The notes under the pieces are model-generated. The model was not told the DNA's origin. It searched no databases and saw only the letters and a list, made by a program, of their open reading frames with translations. From the NCBI GenBank assembly GCA_012184525.1, contig WOFQ01000013.1, positions 372,001 through 436,000 of the forward strand: DNA of 64,000 nucleotides. Direction: 5' to 3'. This document shows positions 22,617 through 34,390 of this stretch, in pieces. Both the position numbers and the translations under genes were made by a program. Source of the stretch: Xenoacremonium recifei (lineage: Eukaryota; Ascomycota; Sordariomycetes; Hypocreales; Nectriaceae). Every line of letters starts with the position of its first letter. Positions within the stretch are counted from its first letter, which is position 1.

Positions 22617-23585
22617 TGCGGCCAATGGACTGGTTGGGTTGCGCTTCGTGCTACTTTCCCATCAGCTCTTCTCAAGAACATCGAATTTCCCGAGGATGCT
22701 GCCCATTGGGTATGTGAAGCGCTTCTCCATACAGCAGTTCTTTGTTGAGATTTGGTCGAACGGACATGCTAACGCACTCACAGATCGGCCCCGACCGTAC
22801 ATTTTTCCATTCTCATCTAGGTGCGTAACACGGAAGATGTAGCGATACTAGAAATCGTGCGTGCACCCATGCTAACTTTTACGTAGGAAAGGGTCAATTC
22901 ACCATCGTTGGCGGTTACAACGTTGATCCAGAAGACCCCAATGCAAAGGGCAAGGACACCAATTGGGACGACCTCGGCAGTATGGATGAATTCAAGGAGC
23001 TTTACAAGGTTTGTCTCCGCTACACCTTCATTTGGATCATGCAGTTGATGAACAAAACTAAAGAACTGGAATCCTACGGTGCGTGCCTTGATCGAGGCTT
23101 GCCCTTACGTGCGACATTTCCCCAACTTCGCCGGCACAGCCCTCGAGACTTGGTCCTTCAACAACAGGGTGACACTGGTCGGCGATGCTGCTCATACCCA
23201 TGGCGGCGCTTTCGCTGCTGGTGGCTCTCTTGCCATTGACGATGCCTGGGCTCTGTCTCAAGCTCTTCACCACGTTTGGCCTACTTCATCCACGACAAAG
23301 CCTAAACCCACAGAGATTGCCAAAATCTTCCAGATTTACGAGGCTACTCGCAAACCGCATATCAATAGACTTCTCGGTGTTGTCCATAAGGCCCTCGTGG
23401 GCAAAAGGGCAGACGTTGAGAGAGGTTTGTCGGAGACTGACGAGGAGCTCAGGTTGCGAGTTCAGAAGAGGATGGATCCTTGGTGGATTAGTGAGCATGA
23501 TGTTGAGGCCGCACACCGGGATGCCATTGCAAAGATTGAGGGCGCTGGCACAGAGGAGCAAAGTATCGCTCGATCAAAATTGTAA
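22617..23585 (+). pseudogene. 5'-truncated FAD monooxygenase (salicylate-hydroxylase-like)
   Basis: The C-terminal half of a class A flavin monooxygenase is clear. It reads WTGWVALRATFP, then IGPDRTFFHSHLG, then GKGQFTIVGGYNVDPEDP. The FAD ribityl motif follows as NRVTLVGDAAHTHGGAFAAGG, with SLAIDDAWALSQAL and an intact C-terminus at 23585. Three introns (after DAAHW, after HSHLG and after ELYK) have good boundaries and keep the frame. The N-terminal part with the GxGxxG FAD fold and the DG motif is missing. The upstream 200 bp gives only a distorted stretch (CVIGVFDKSRRG), and then the divergent transporter begins. The gene seems to have lost its first 170 or so codons. The intact enzyme would hydroxylate an aromatic acid. 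Selection has not yet destroyed the remaining exons. Confidence 0.65.
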
Positions 23586-23899
23586 ATACTCATGCTTAGT
23601 AAAAATCGAACGTATTATTGTCTCGGCCGTATAGAACGCTATCACATGCTATGAGTGCGTGTCGGAATTTCTACCACCAGATTTTCTATAATGACGTGAC
23701 TCCGATTCACGGAGATATCGGTCGATGGCCAGCGCCCTCCGGAGAGGTTGGGTCCGTTATTAGACGCGAACGCCATCTCTATCCCTATCGCAATTGTTCC
23801 ACTTCCCGGCGTGTTGTTCCCCTCATTAGCGAGATAACAGCTTCTCTCCCAGGTTCTCCAACTTATTCGCTACCTGCGGCCATACCATTTTATTGGAAA

Positions 23900-24835
23900 A
23901 TGGCTGAAGCACCTCACAGTGGTAGCTAAGCATCCTTCGCCCCTGAACTTCACGACTCAAACTAAGTGCCTACAGGCTTTTATTTCACCGAAAAGCGACA
24001 TCGGGATACCTACCCTGCTATTGATCCCAGCAGGCGAGACTTGTCTGGAAAGTATGTCTTCATTACGGGTGCCTCTAAGGGCATAGGTGAACAGACAGCT
24101 CTTTCATTTGCCTCGGCAGGTGCAACTGGAATCGGCATTGGCGCGCGATCAGATCTCTCGTCTCTAGTCCCTCGCCTCCTTGACGCAGCAACTGCTGCGG
24201 GCAAGCCCGCACCGAAAGTAGTGGCCGTACAGTTGGACGTCACGGATGAAGCCAGCGCTACGGCAGCTGCCCAGAAGATCGCAGGCGAATTCCCGCGCTT
24301 AGATATTCTGGTCAATAATGCCGGGTATCTTGAGAAACGGTCTAAAATTTCAGAGAGCGATCCCGAGGAGTGGTGGAAAACTTGGACTGTCAATGTGAAG
24401 GGCCCATATCTCACCAGTCGAGCGTTCTTACCACAAATTATCGAGAGGGGTGGCGAGAAGATTATTGTTAATCTGAGCAGTATCGCGGTACATTTAATAG
24501 CGCCTGGAGGATCAGCCTACCAAACGAGCAAGCTGGCTTTGCAACGATTTACTGAATTCTTGGACGTTGATCATGGTCCAGATGGGGTGTTGGCCTTTGC
24601 AATTCATCCAGGAGGTGTTCTCACGGATATGGGCAAGAGGCTACCAAAAGAGCGCCATAGCGCGTTAACAGAGACACCCAAACTGGCCGCAGATGCGATT
24701 GTCTTCTTGACCGAGAAACGACGTGATTGGCTTGCTGCTCGATATTTATCAGCGACATGGGATATGGAGGAGTTGTTGTCTAAGGAGGATGAGATTGTTC
24801 AAGGAGACAAACTCAAAGTCCGGATGATTGTTTGA
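23900..24835 (+). CDS. Short-chain dehydrogenase/reductase
   Basis: Two exons give 293 residues. A 22-base first exon (23900-23921, MAEAPHSG) joins across a 54 bp intron to 23976-24835, because the main frame has no ATG at its beginning. Classical SDR marks are the cofactor motif TGASKGIG, LDV before DEAS, NNAG (in DILVNNAGY), the catalytic serine in VNLSSIAV and the YxxxK pair in SAYQTSKLAL. PGGVLTDM follows. The region after the cofactor motif (IGARSD) does not clearly show NAD or NADP preference. The C-terminus has no peroxisomal signal. It should oxidise or reduce an alcohol/ketone. The stop lies 54 bases from the stop of the convergent FMO gene, and both lie within a block of redox genes. 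Confidence 0.85.
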
Positions 24836-24889
24836 CACTAGTTTATTACTTGAGAGTTCTAGTTTTAGGAGCAGTAGTAATTGTATCTG

Positions 24890-26563
24890 TTATAATTTTC
24901 TATCCGAGGTTCGCTCATCGTGCCTCTTCCGGAGCTCCCTCCAATATGCACCTTTTGCTACTAGCACCTCAATGTCGCTCTGTACCCAGTCATCCTCGAA
25001 CACCGGCAGAGAATATGCTGCCGTTCCTTCAGCCGGTGGTCCGGCAAAGTCCCTAAGCCATCCGTAGTAATCTGCGAAATCCGGGTTAATCTCGTGGAAT
25101 AACTCGGTAGGTCCTTTATATTCTAGTCTTTCCTTCTCCCACTCCTTTTGCGTTTCATTGTTTGGGAGCTGTCGCGACCGCCCCGCGAAGAAGCGGCTGA
25201 CTGCCACGGCCTGATACTCATACACACGGAAACTGATGGCAGCTCGTACCTTTATTAAATTAGCATTGCAGAGGGCTTGGCCGGAAGATGTCACAAGAAA
25301 GGATCTCACCTGTCCAATGATGACTAGGGAAGGGTCGCCAATCCAGAAGATATGCTGGTAGAAGCCTGCGAGTCTGTTGGATGGTGTTACTGCCTTGAAA
25401 GGCAGAAATGGATATGAAAGCTTGTATCCGGTAGCAAAGATGACCTTATCGAAACCCCTTTCAGTTGTGCCGTCTTCAAATTCAATCGTCCCGTCCGAAT
25501 CCGGGGTTATTCGCTTAATCAACGACTTCTTAATGACATTAGGCAAGTTGAATGCGTCTTGTAGGAACTCTACTTCTCGCCGTAGTGAGACATAGAGTGG
25601 TCCTTGAACAATATCATGGAGGTCTTCTGCAAGATCTGCTGCTGAGACACTGCCACCGATTAGAAGCACTCTCTATCTTCTAATTAGCACGCTGAAAAGG
25701 ATATATGATCACTAGAAACCTACCTTGCCCACATAATCCCTCTGTGATCTCCATGACTTTGAGTGTTCAAATTTCTCTGGGAACTGTAAGGCAGTCTCTT
25801 CAAGGCCTGGGATCTCTGGAATAGACGCAACAGAGAAGTGACCGGAAGCAACAACAACTGCATCAAACTCTTCCTGCCACCAATAATCTCTACACGAGGC
25901 ATCAGATCCATGCTTTACACCATGCTTTCTCAACGTCAAAAGCCATGACTCGCTTTCCAACTTCTCGATCTTCTCCACTGTCGTATTGAGCTGAAGCAGG
26001 TGAAGATACGGCTCAAATAGGGTTTCTATGTATTGTAAGACGGCATGGCGAGGCCGTGTAGGGTTATTCTGGCCAAACTTGCGAATAGACGACACTGAAT
26101 TAACCATGGGAAGAGGAGTGTGAGTGTATGCCATAGTGCGTGCGCCGGCATTGGAATCAAGAGTGTCGTAGGAGGAGAGCCGTAAGCCCGGCTTCTCCGG
26201 TAGCGAAGTAGTCAAACATGGCCTGCCTAGTCCTAGACTCTTGGGAATATCTGATGGTGATTCTGCCTCAACGCTGTTGAGATGAAACTTGTCTGGCTCC
26301 GGTTCATAGGCCCTGTCTATAAGTCAGATGTAGTTAATAAAGCAGAGGTGCTCTTCGCAAAGTAAGTTTTGGGAATGAACAGGCCGAATATCCCGCAAGA
26401 AAAATGTAACTGTCAATGGCACGTACCATAGTCCGCCGACAGTTTCTCTCCTCTCAAACACTCTGATATACTCAAAAATGTTTTCAGCCTCCAGCGCTTT
26501 CACAGCGGCCAAGCCAGAAGGACCGGCGCCGATCACCGCAATCCGTCGATGCCTGGGTACCAT
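24890..26563 (-). CDS. FMO-like flavin-containing monooxygenase
   Basis: This multi-exon gene starts at ATG 26563 with MVPRHRRIAVIGAGPSGLAA, the FAD-binding GxGxxG. VFERRETVGGLW follows across an intron into AYEPEPDKFHLN. The FMO signature region reads FPEKFEHSKSW. The second (NADPH) Rossmann motif begins KRVLLIGGSVSAADLAED, with a GGSVSA variant of GxGxSA. VIFATGYKLSYPFLP is the conserved ATGY segment. The C-terminus is EVLVAKGAYWRELRKRH. Enzymes of this class put one oxygen on N, S or a carbonyl carbon. The substrate is unknown. It converges tightly with the SDR gene and has a Zn2Cys6 regulator gene upstream in the same direction. Confidence 0.85.
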
Positions 26564-27124
26564 TGTCGAGAATTACTTATCATGCCTATTGTTTCAAATC
26601 TCCTCTCGATGTTTGTTTGGCTGAGCCCTCTGTAAAAGTCTACCCAAACACCGACAGCTGTTCAAGGCCATGAAACCAAATGCGGTTTCGATGGAGCAGA
26701 AGCCGGAATTCTCCGATCTCTGTATTCTAACGCTGACTATTTCTCACAAGAATGAAAACTTGGCTCCGTCTCTCGCTCACGCAATCGCGCTTGAACGGCG
26801 TCTTGATGGATCCCCGGGCCCATAAAGTCCCCGGAGCTAGTTCGGGGTTTAACAATCTTCACTATGGAGTCCTTGTTCCTTGATATGTGACGCGGCTAAG
26901 CCATGTTCTTATCAATTGCTTACGGATGCTTTGGCTCTTCGAACGGTTCTTCATTGACCCGTGGAAGTCATGATTTGGTTTATTATAAATCACAGTAGAC
27001 CAAATTGTATGAGAAGTAGATCCTTGTGCTGAAATCCATGAAAAGCACATCGAGACTTGTGCACTACTTGCTGAAAAGCATATTGGTCAATGAAATAGAA
27101 GCGTAAACGAAATCTTCTCTCGGT
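26564..27124. other. Intergenic stretch
   Basis: This is the promoter side of the FMO gene and 3' flank of the Zn2Cys6 gene. I see no supported frame or repeat. Confidence 0.35.
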
Positions 27125-29002
27125 TCAAGGCGAGGGAACCCCGGGTGCCCAATTCAACAGGTCTAGCCATGGGAGATCCGTCATCTGGAACCCTACGCCC
27201 GGTGTGCTGACATCAACGCCACTATCACCAGAATATTGACTTCGCTCTATTGCTGGCTTAGTCTTGACGGAAAGGGCGCCCAGAGCCATCCTCTTGATCT
27301 TACGCAGCGCGACCTGTGACAAGGCCCAGGTTGGACTCAACGTCTTCAGCACCCCGGTGATAAGGGAGATTCGATCTTGACACTGCTCCTGAAATCCAGC
27401 TGGTCGCAGAGAGCACGCTGAAAGCTGGACTATTACGCTGAAAACGACGCCGCAGATAAAGAAGGGGGTGTGTTTTTGGACTGGGACGCGGAGAGCGGCC
27501 AAGTTTCCGAGCTCTTTTGACGCCTCGAAAGCCTTCACTCCGTGCATTGTCCGAGATGAAACTGGTAAGACATGCCGTTGGCGGATAATATCCGAAGCAC
27601 CGGGGACTGTAGCGACCAGGTCACTTCGTGGGAAGTGGAGGTTGATAATCGTATACTGTATCAACATATGCGCTTGAAACAACATCTCATCCACTTCCCC
27701 AAAGACATTGGCGGCCTCCGCTGATCTCTGGCCAAGATGATGCGGCCAAGCAGCGAGCGTATTGTCAATAGCCTGCACTTGGTCTTCATGAACCTCGTGT
27801 GTCCAGGAGATAGCAAGAGCGCGTGCAAGGATTCGGACAGCTTCGATGCGGTAACAAAAGGAAGAGAAATGCAGTTCCTCTTCCATATAGATCCTGGCGT
27901 CGAACTGGGCGAGGGATGGCGGTTCCATCAGGAACGAGCCCTCCACATAGAGCGACTCATCGCAGGGCAGCGGAACATCCGGGTTTGCGCTGTGACAACG
28001 AAAGCTCGTTTTTCGTTGTAGCGCCGCCATGAACCCATCCGTAACGTATAGCTCCCACCAAGTCCTCCGTAGACTCTCTTCTTGGATGGACGAAAGGTTT
28101 CCATGAGCAAGCGAAAAGTTCTTGCGGTCCATGCCTAGGTCCAAAGCCAAGGAGACCGCTTGAGCTAGGATGGAGACAGATTCTTTAATCTCATTGCGGG
28201 CGTGAAGAGCGATTGAGAAGAGTAGAAGCGCCTGAACCAGATGGAATGTTTTGCTGGACTCCCTAGCTGCGTCTGCAAGCGCCTTCCCTGTGGTAGCACG
28301 CAACGCATCGCCAGATGCCATACTAGAATAGTGGCTTCCGATGAAATGTACCACGGCTTTGAGATAGGTGGGATATACTTGCGCGGTATAGAGGCTCCTC
28401 GGAACAAGTAGTGGGTGTGCCACGTGGAAGTTTGCATAGAATAGGTTCACCAGCGCATCATCGTCTTCGCTGGATGGATCTGTAGGAGGTATCCCCAGAT
28501 TGACTAGGATGTCGAGCTGACCAGGACCATGGCCAGACCTTTGTGGATCGATACTCTGCCTATCTTGGTCGCTGATATCCTGTCTACTGGAAGCATGCAG
28601 TTCGATAAGGCTACCACTAGAAGTAGCAAACTGCTGATAGGATGCACATTGTGTGCCGGGCGAGTTTGTATCGACACTCCAGGCGATATTCTGTCGTGCT
28701 TCAGGAGAGTGACTGATGGGGCGAGGAGGACCTGACCTCAGTTGCCGTCGATCGTGGCTGGTATCAGCTGCCCTTCGTTTCAGACCTCGCCGCGATGGCA
28801 GATAATGGCACTGAGACTGCGCAGCGGCGCATCGAAAACAGATAGGAACATTAGCGTCGCATTTGACGTGCTTTCGGCGGCATTCGGTACAGGCGAGGGG
28901 AGCAGGACGCTCCATCTCATCGTCATTGCGCCTTCGGGCCCGTCCAGGGCGGATTTGAAAGGTAGAAGCAATTGAAGAGCTCATAGATTTGGTTTGCGGC
29001 AT
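27125..29002 (-). CDS. Zn2Cys6 transcription factor with fungal-specific TF domain
   Basis: This single exon of 625 residues encodes a regulator. The zinc cluster at residues about 38 to 66 reads ACTECRRKHVKCDANVPICF and continues RCAAAQSQC, with C-x2-C-x6-C-x6-C-x2-C-x6-C spacing. A basic linker (SRRGLKRRAAD) follows. The middle-homology region (PF04082 type) runs from about residue 180, with VNLFYANFHVAHPLLVPR, VSLALDLGMDRK and the hallmark SLRRTWWELYVTDGFMA. Start ATG 29002 (MPQTKSMSSS) is the first in frame; a second ATG lies six codons on. It lies next to the FMO, SDR and transporter genes and is the natural candidate for their pathway-specific activator. Confidence 0.9.
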   Translation of the reverse strand: MPQTKSMSSSIASTFQIRPGRARRRNDDEMERPAPLACTECRRKHVKCDANVPICFRCAAAQSQCHYLPSRRGLKRRAADTSHDRRQLRSGPPRPISHSPEARQNIAWSVDTNSPGTQCASYQQFATSSGSLIELHASSRQDISDQDRQSIDPQRSGHGPGQLDILVNLGIPPTDPSSEDDDALVNLFYANFHVAHPLLVPRSLYTAQVYPTYLKAVVHFIGSHYSSMASGDALRATTGKALADAARESSKTFHLVQALLLFSIALHARNEIKESVSILAQAVSLALDLGMDRKNFSLAHGNLSSIQEESLRRTWWELYVTDGFMAALQRKTSFRCHSANPDVPLPCDESLYVEGSFLMEPPSLAQFDARIYMEEELHFSSFCYRIEAVRILARALAISWTHEVHEDQVQAIDNTLAAWPHHLGQRSAEAANVFGEVDEMLFQAHMLIQYTIINLHFPRSDLVATVPGASDIIRQRHVLPVSSRTMHGVKAFEASKELGNLAALRVPVQKHTPFFICGVVFSVIVQLSACSLRPAGFQEQCQDRISLITGVLKTLSPTWALSQVALRKIKRMALGALSVKTKPAIERSQYSGDSGVDVSTPGVGFQMTDLPWLDLLNWAPGVPSP

Positions 29003-29599
29003 GGGAGCATGAAAGGGTAATGCAGTTGGAGAAATTGGGTCTCATATCAATGGGTAGGGCGTTATCATCACCATCGGCTAAATGACGCGATTGACGGTAC
29101 AGCCCAGAATGGAAATCCTGCTTGTGGGTTACATGCTAATACGTGCCGGGCTTAGATGACTTATCTCTTGAGCCATTCTATCTGCACAGAACCCCCTAGT
29201 AAGATGGATTTAGGTGAAGTTCCAACAGGGTTCAGAACACAGTTGAGAAAGAGGGTTTGGATTAAGGATAGGGCTTGGATTAGGTACACGTCAACTCTCT
29301 TATTTTGCTGTGGCAGCTGTTGACATGGTCGGACGGTAATTCTGCACTGATAATATGCCGGAACTCATAAGACATGAGTAAGAGAAAGCAATGATTTTTT
29401 TTCTTTGTCTTCTAGCATAAGATGTCGTCTTGAGGACTTGCATCTCTAGAACTACAGCGCAAGCCGCGCTACTTCTTCGCAACTCATTCTGGCTTCTTCC
29501 CTGGTATCTGATCCATATATCACCATACGCCCAGTTTAACTGTAATTTGCCATGTCGCCATTGTTGCCGAGTAAAGTCCCCCTAGATTGTTGCGCCAGG
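29003..29599. other. Intergenic stretch
   Basis: This is upstream of the Zn2Cys6 gene and downstream of the mucin-like gene. It contains short poly-T and poly-A tracts and no supported gene. Confidence 0.35.
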
Positions 29600-32500
29600 C
29601 TAGTTGACGATGCTGGTCAAAATACTAATAGGACTTGGGACAGGAACAACAGTGATGGTTTGGAGGCCGGTAACGTTGGAGCCGCTACTGGTGAAAGGTG
29701 CACTTGTGCTTGGTATTGGAGAAACAGTAAGAGTGAGTGTCTCTACTGGTGTTGTACTTGTGCTTGGGATCGGAGACACCGTAAAAGTTTCTGTCTGTAC
29801 TGGTGTTGTGGTGAACGGGGTAGTTTCGCTGGGCGACGTCGTGATGATAGAAGTCTCGGTGGCTGTGGGCTCCGTACTGTTGGTGGGAGGGACGGTGCCA
29901 AAGATCGAGTCGATCTTCGATTGCGCATAATCTGCCGCATCTTCATCATCCTGGGCTGATTCCTCTGTGCTTGACCATTGTTCCCAGACCACCTCCGGTA
30001 TAGACCCTGTTGGAGTGCTGGAAGCGGTCTCAGTTGATGTGACTGTCGCTGAAGCCGTGGTATCTTCAACGTCGCAACCAAAGATTGTCCCGCAACTTGA
30101 TACGACCTGGCTTGCTGTTGTTGTGGTCGCTGACACGCTGACCAGAACACCGAAGGAGGTGCTTGTGACACACATCTGGGCAGTCTCCGTCTCGCATTCG
30201 GTGGGTTCAGATGAGAAAGTGGGATTATTATCGGGTCCGATTCTGTATGAAAGTCAGGCATTGATTTAGACATGGTCTACTTGCAGAGAACTTACGTGAA
30301 CTCGGGCCATTCGGGAAGGTCTCCGTTTATGTTGATCGTCACGGGGAAAGAGGGGTCGATCGAGAATGAAGGAGGAGGACCACTAATTATTGTCAGTTGT
30401 AAGGATGCGACTTGATTTGAAGGTAAGTCTTCGAATTGACATACGGAGGATAGATTCCTGGAGGAAGAACAATATGCCAACCAGTAATGGACCCGAGGCA
30501 GATGTCGAAGAACCACAAATCACACGGGATGATAAAGCCATCATCGGTTGGCTCTGGACTGGGCACCGGAGTGGTGATCGGCACAATGAAACCACCCTCC
30601 GTAGTTGAAGGTGCCGTCGTCGTGACCTGATTCCCTGTGGATGATGCCCCTTGGGTTGTGGTCTGTTCCCCTGTAGTGGTGATCCCAGTGTTGGTTGAAC
30701 CACCTGTCTCCGAAGTTTCCTGCCCAGTAGTTTGTGTCCCACTAGTACCAGTGGTCGATGGCTCAGACGTTGATGGTTCAGTTGTTGTACCAGCCTCACC
30801 TGTCGTGGTTGTCTGAGCTGTGGCTGTGGTAGATCCCTCAGTCTGACTTCCAGTCGAAGTACCTGAAAAGAAAGTTCCAGAGGAAGCGGTACCTGTATCA
30901 GAGTTCGTTGTCTCGCCCGCAGAAGTGGATTGTTCTGAAGTCAATGTTGTTGGAGCAGTTCCCGTTTCTGTACTAGTTGAAATTGAGGAAAAGCTATTTG
31001 TAGTTTCCGTTGCAGAGAAGGTAGACCCTCCAGTCTCAGATGTTGTGCCCGAAGACACTTCTCCTGACGTTAGTGTCGTCAAAGGAGCAGTCCCGGTAGT
31101 TGCATTGCCAGGGGCAGTACTACCAGGTTCACTTGTGGCAGTGCTTCCGCCGGAAAATGACGACTGGGAGAAGCTGTTCGTTTGTGAGATGGCGGAGGTA
31201 GCACCAGTACCCGAAGATATTCCTGTCTCAGTAGTGCCAGTTTCAATACCACTACCGGTGCTGGTTTGAATCCCGGTTTGAGTGGTGATCTGCGAACCGC
31301 TTTGAGTTCCGCTCTGCACTCCTGTTCGGGTGCCAGTTTGGGTTCCGGTTTCGGTTCCGGTTTGGGTACTAATTTGAGTATTGGTACCAGATCCAGTACC
31401 AGTGACGATGCTACTCCCAGCACTTGTTTGGGTACCAGTCTGATTGCTGACCTGCGTACCGGTCTGAAGGCTGGTTTGAGTGCCGACGCCAGTCTCAGTG
31501 CCGCTCGTGATACCGCTGTTGCTATCTGTTTGTGTGATAGATGCAGTTCCGGTGCTGCTGCCAGTGACGATCTGAGTGCCGGTTTGAGTACTAGAACCAA
31601 GGCTAGTAGCAGTTCCACCAGTGCTTACAAAACTTGTCTGGGAGATGGAAGAGTTCGATCCTGAACCTGTGCTGCCTGGGAAGCCAGCAGAGCCAGTGGA
31701 AGTTGAAATTCCAGTAGTAATAGAACTGACTTGAGTTCCGGATGATTGGCTGGCTGTCTCAATGGATGAAGATATGAGACCAGTGGTATTTCCCAGCTGA
31801 GTAGATGTGAATACTCCAGTAATAGATCCAGTAGCGCCGGACGAAGGAACGGAACCAGTTTCGCCTGTCGTTCCAGAACTGGCGAATGTCGTACTTCTGT
31901 TTGAGGAGGCTGTGCCAGTAGTAAAGATGGTTGATTGTTGGCCATGAGAACTAGTCACAGCAGACTCAGTTCCCGTCTCGGATCCCGTTTTTGTCAAAGA
32001 AAAGACCGTTGAAAGTTGGCCCGTGGAGTTGGCCGAAAAGGTAGATACTCCGGTCAGCGGGCCAGTTGTCTCTGTAGAGAACGTGAAAGAATGGTGGCTG
32101 TTGGGAGCCGTGAAGCTGGAAGTTGGGAAAAGAGTCGAACCTTGACCGTTAGAGTTGGTGGTGAGGGTAAGACCTCCTGTGAAAGATGTAGTAGACAGCC
32201 CCGTTGTTTGCTGACTATTTGAATGACTGTTGATGGGTATCGACGCCGAGCCAGAGAAATTGGATGAAGCGGAAATGGTAGAAAAGGTCTCTGTAGAGCC
32301 ATGGCTTCCTGTCGTAAAGACCGTGGAATTGAATCCGGTTACAATACTTGTGGTTGAGTTCCATAAGCTTATAGTAGTCGACGGGGGGTTCCGACATGAG
32401 TTGGTCTCAGTCACGCCAGAGATTGCGGACTACAAACCCAGATCAGTATCGTGCTGAGGGCGGGAACGCGGTTATATACTCACTGTTGTTCCGCTTTGCA

Positions 32501-33114
32501 AAGTCTTGGAACTCGGTCCTGTCTGCGCCCAGGTGCTACTAAATGAAGGGATATTGCCAGAGTTCGTCGTCGAGATTTCTTGAGTTGACAGGGCTCCACT
32601 GCCGCTGTGAGGCGGGGTGTAGTTGTTCTTAGATGAGGATGGAGCTTCGCCAGTTGCTTGCCCAGATACTTCCGTATCAGTGGTAGGGTGGACTGAAACA
32701 GGCCGAACGATTGTTATAACTGTGGTCCAACAGTCTGTTGACGGCGTTGACACCCTATCTGGGGGATAACACATGTCATTAAGTCCGCACTTCCAACCGT
32801 GTTGACAACAACCCTTCCCACAGCATTCTTGACCTATGAACAACCCGTCAGTATGATTGATCAAGTTTTTTTTTTCCTTTTTGAGCGACCATCGATTGGA
32901 AATCAGAGCAGCGAGGAAGCGTACCAGGGCTGCAAATGTGCTCAGGGTGTCCGTTCTTGCTTAGGCAACATGTCTGGCCGTATTCAAGCTCTCGGCATTC
33001 GCCCTCGCAAAGACATGATCCAGCATAGCATTCATGCTGGGATTCGAATGGCGATCCGTCAACTAGGTTGACAACCAACACCAACAGTAGAGAGCTAGCA
33101 AAAGCGAACCGCAT
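29600..33114 (-). CDS. Mucin-like cell-surface protein, Cys-rich head and chitinase-type tail
   Basis: Five exons give about 1080 residues. The N-terminus has a signal peptide (MRFAFASSLLLVLVVNLVDG) and then a cysteine-rich module (HECYAGSCLCEGECREL.., ECCGKGCCQHGWKCG) across the first intron. About 650 residues of Ser/Thr/Gly repeats follow, which should be heavily O-glycosylated. The C-terminal part (CDLWFFDICLGSITGWHIVLP, PPGPPPSFSIDP, LPEWPEFT, then CETETAQMC and CGTIFGCDV) matches the tail found on killer-toxin-like subgroup C chitinases. There is no GH18 catalytic domain and no LysM. I read it as a secreted wall or matrix protein related to those chitinases by its tail only. The final stretch is again Thr/Ser/Pro-rich, without a clear GPI signal. 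Confidence 0.75.
31140..31620 (-). repeat. Degenerate TGTQT-type Ser/Thr/Gly coding repeats
   Basis: Within the mucin-like gene the coding strand repeats a short unit reading TGTQT, TGIQT or TGTET, mixed with GSG spacers. On the plus strand this appears as recurring GGTTTGGGT / CCGGTTT words. The unit is irregular, so copy number may vary by slippage. Confidence 0.6.
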
Positions 33115-34390
33115 GTTGTTGGTCTCTTCCGTAGACTTGCTCTAAAGCAGAAGAGCAGAACATTGGCAAAGAAAATGGAAGGGGCCGAGTATTTTCTGTA
33201 TCTGGGACCACCTTGGACAGGGTAAATCGGGTGTCATGTGAAAGGAGCGACACATTGGGGCTTGGACTCTGGAGCAGAAGCTAAAGTGCGTATATGTAAA
33301 ATGCCGCCTTGTCCGACCAACTCTTTCAGCACAATCGCAGTCTGAAAACAGCTCAGCCCATATTGGGGGCCGATGGGCTGAACGGCTCTCATGCTCCTCC
33401 AATTTCCACCCAGAAGCTTATGCAGAGAACCACCGAATGATGTTGCACGATCCTCGAATAGGGCTACATTCGAGGCCCTCGAGCAACCTTGACCATGTAT
33501 GACCAAGTCAGCAGCCCTGTCAGCAGGCCCGTCCTGGATGCTGATGGCCGTTGAGACAGTATGATAGGTTAAGCATATCTCCGTTAGTCAACGGCTGAAG
33601 GATCGTCGATTGCCGACCCCATATTGTTCCACTTGCTACGGAGTAGTGTAAGATGAGAAGGATCACGGTGTAACTGCCGCTGGTGTCCCGTGAGTGCCGT
33701 GCGTATCTTTCAGGGGTCAATGTGCAGTTGATTCACGAAACAACCGCGACGACAAGGGGGCTTATCCCACTAACAGCCAATCAACTCGCTCAACAGAAGC
33801 CGACTGGGGCAGGGCTGACTGCAGTGCAATCCTACGAATATATATCTCACGTACGCAGCACTTTTGGTAATTGAATTTACAAAGGACGGTTACTCTGTAA
33901 TTAGAGGATTCCCCGCACGCCTGCACCGCCTTCCATCTGGGGCTGTTCGCGGGTCCTCCTCGTCCAACCTCACGTGTAAAATTCTACAGCTGAAAGGTTC
34001 GGGATTCCAAAAAGCCCCGTCTGACGTTTCAGCCCTCAGCTCGTGCACTTTCTTCGGTGCAATTAGATCACGATGACTTCGAGGCAATCAAAATTGAGTG
34101 TGATTCGTGGCGGCCGACTGTGGGACATGGGCGCTGGCCCCCAGATTAATCCTTGCTCCAGTGTCGCAGAATTATCGTACTTCTGCACTGGGAGAAACAA
34201 TTACTACAAGATAGGAAGTCTAATTATACAACAAATTCGACGGGTGATCTACACCCCCCGCTCAAGGTCGAAGCCCTCTTCCCCCAGTGTCTTCCCTTCT
34301 TCGACTCCCTCATCCGGCGTATGATAAACCACGTCGCGGCTAGTTATTCCGACCTAAAGTGATCCCTTGGGGTGATCACGTACGTTCAAG
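33115..34390. other. Divergent intergenic region
   Basis: A 1.3 kb interval separates the mucin-like gene and the metalloprotease gene, read away from each other. No gene is supported. Small open frames are scattered on both strands. Confidence 0.35.

Noticed and set aside
29600..33114. Reading the gene as a killer-toxin-like chitinase
   Set aside because: Only the tail blocks match. No GH18 motif (DGxDxDxE-type) is present in any joined frame.
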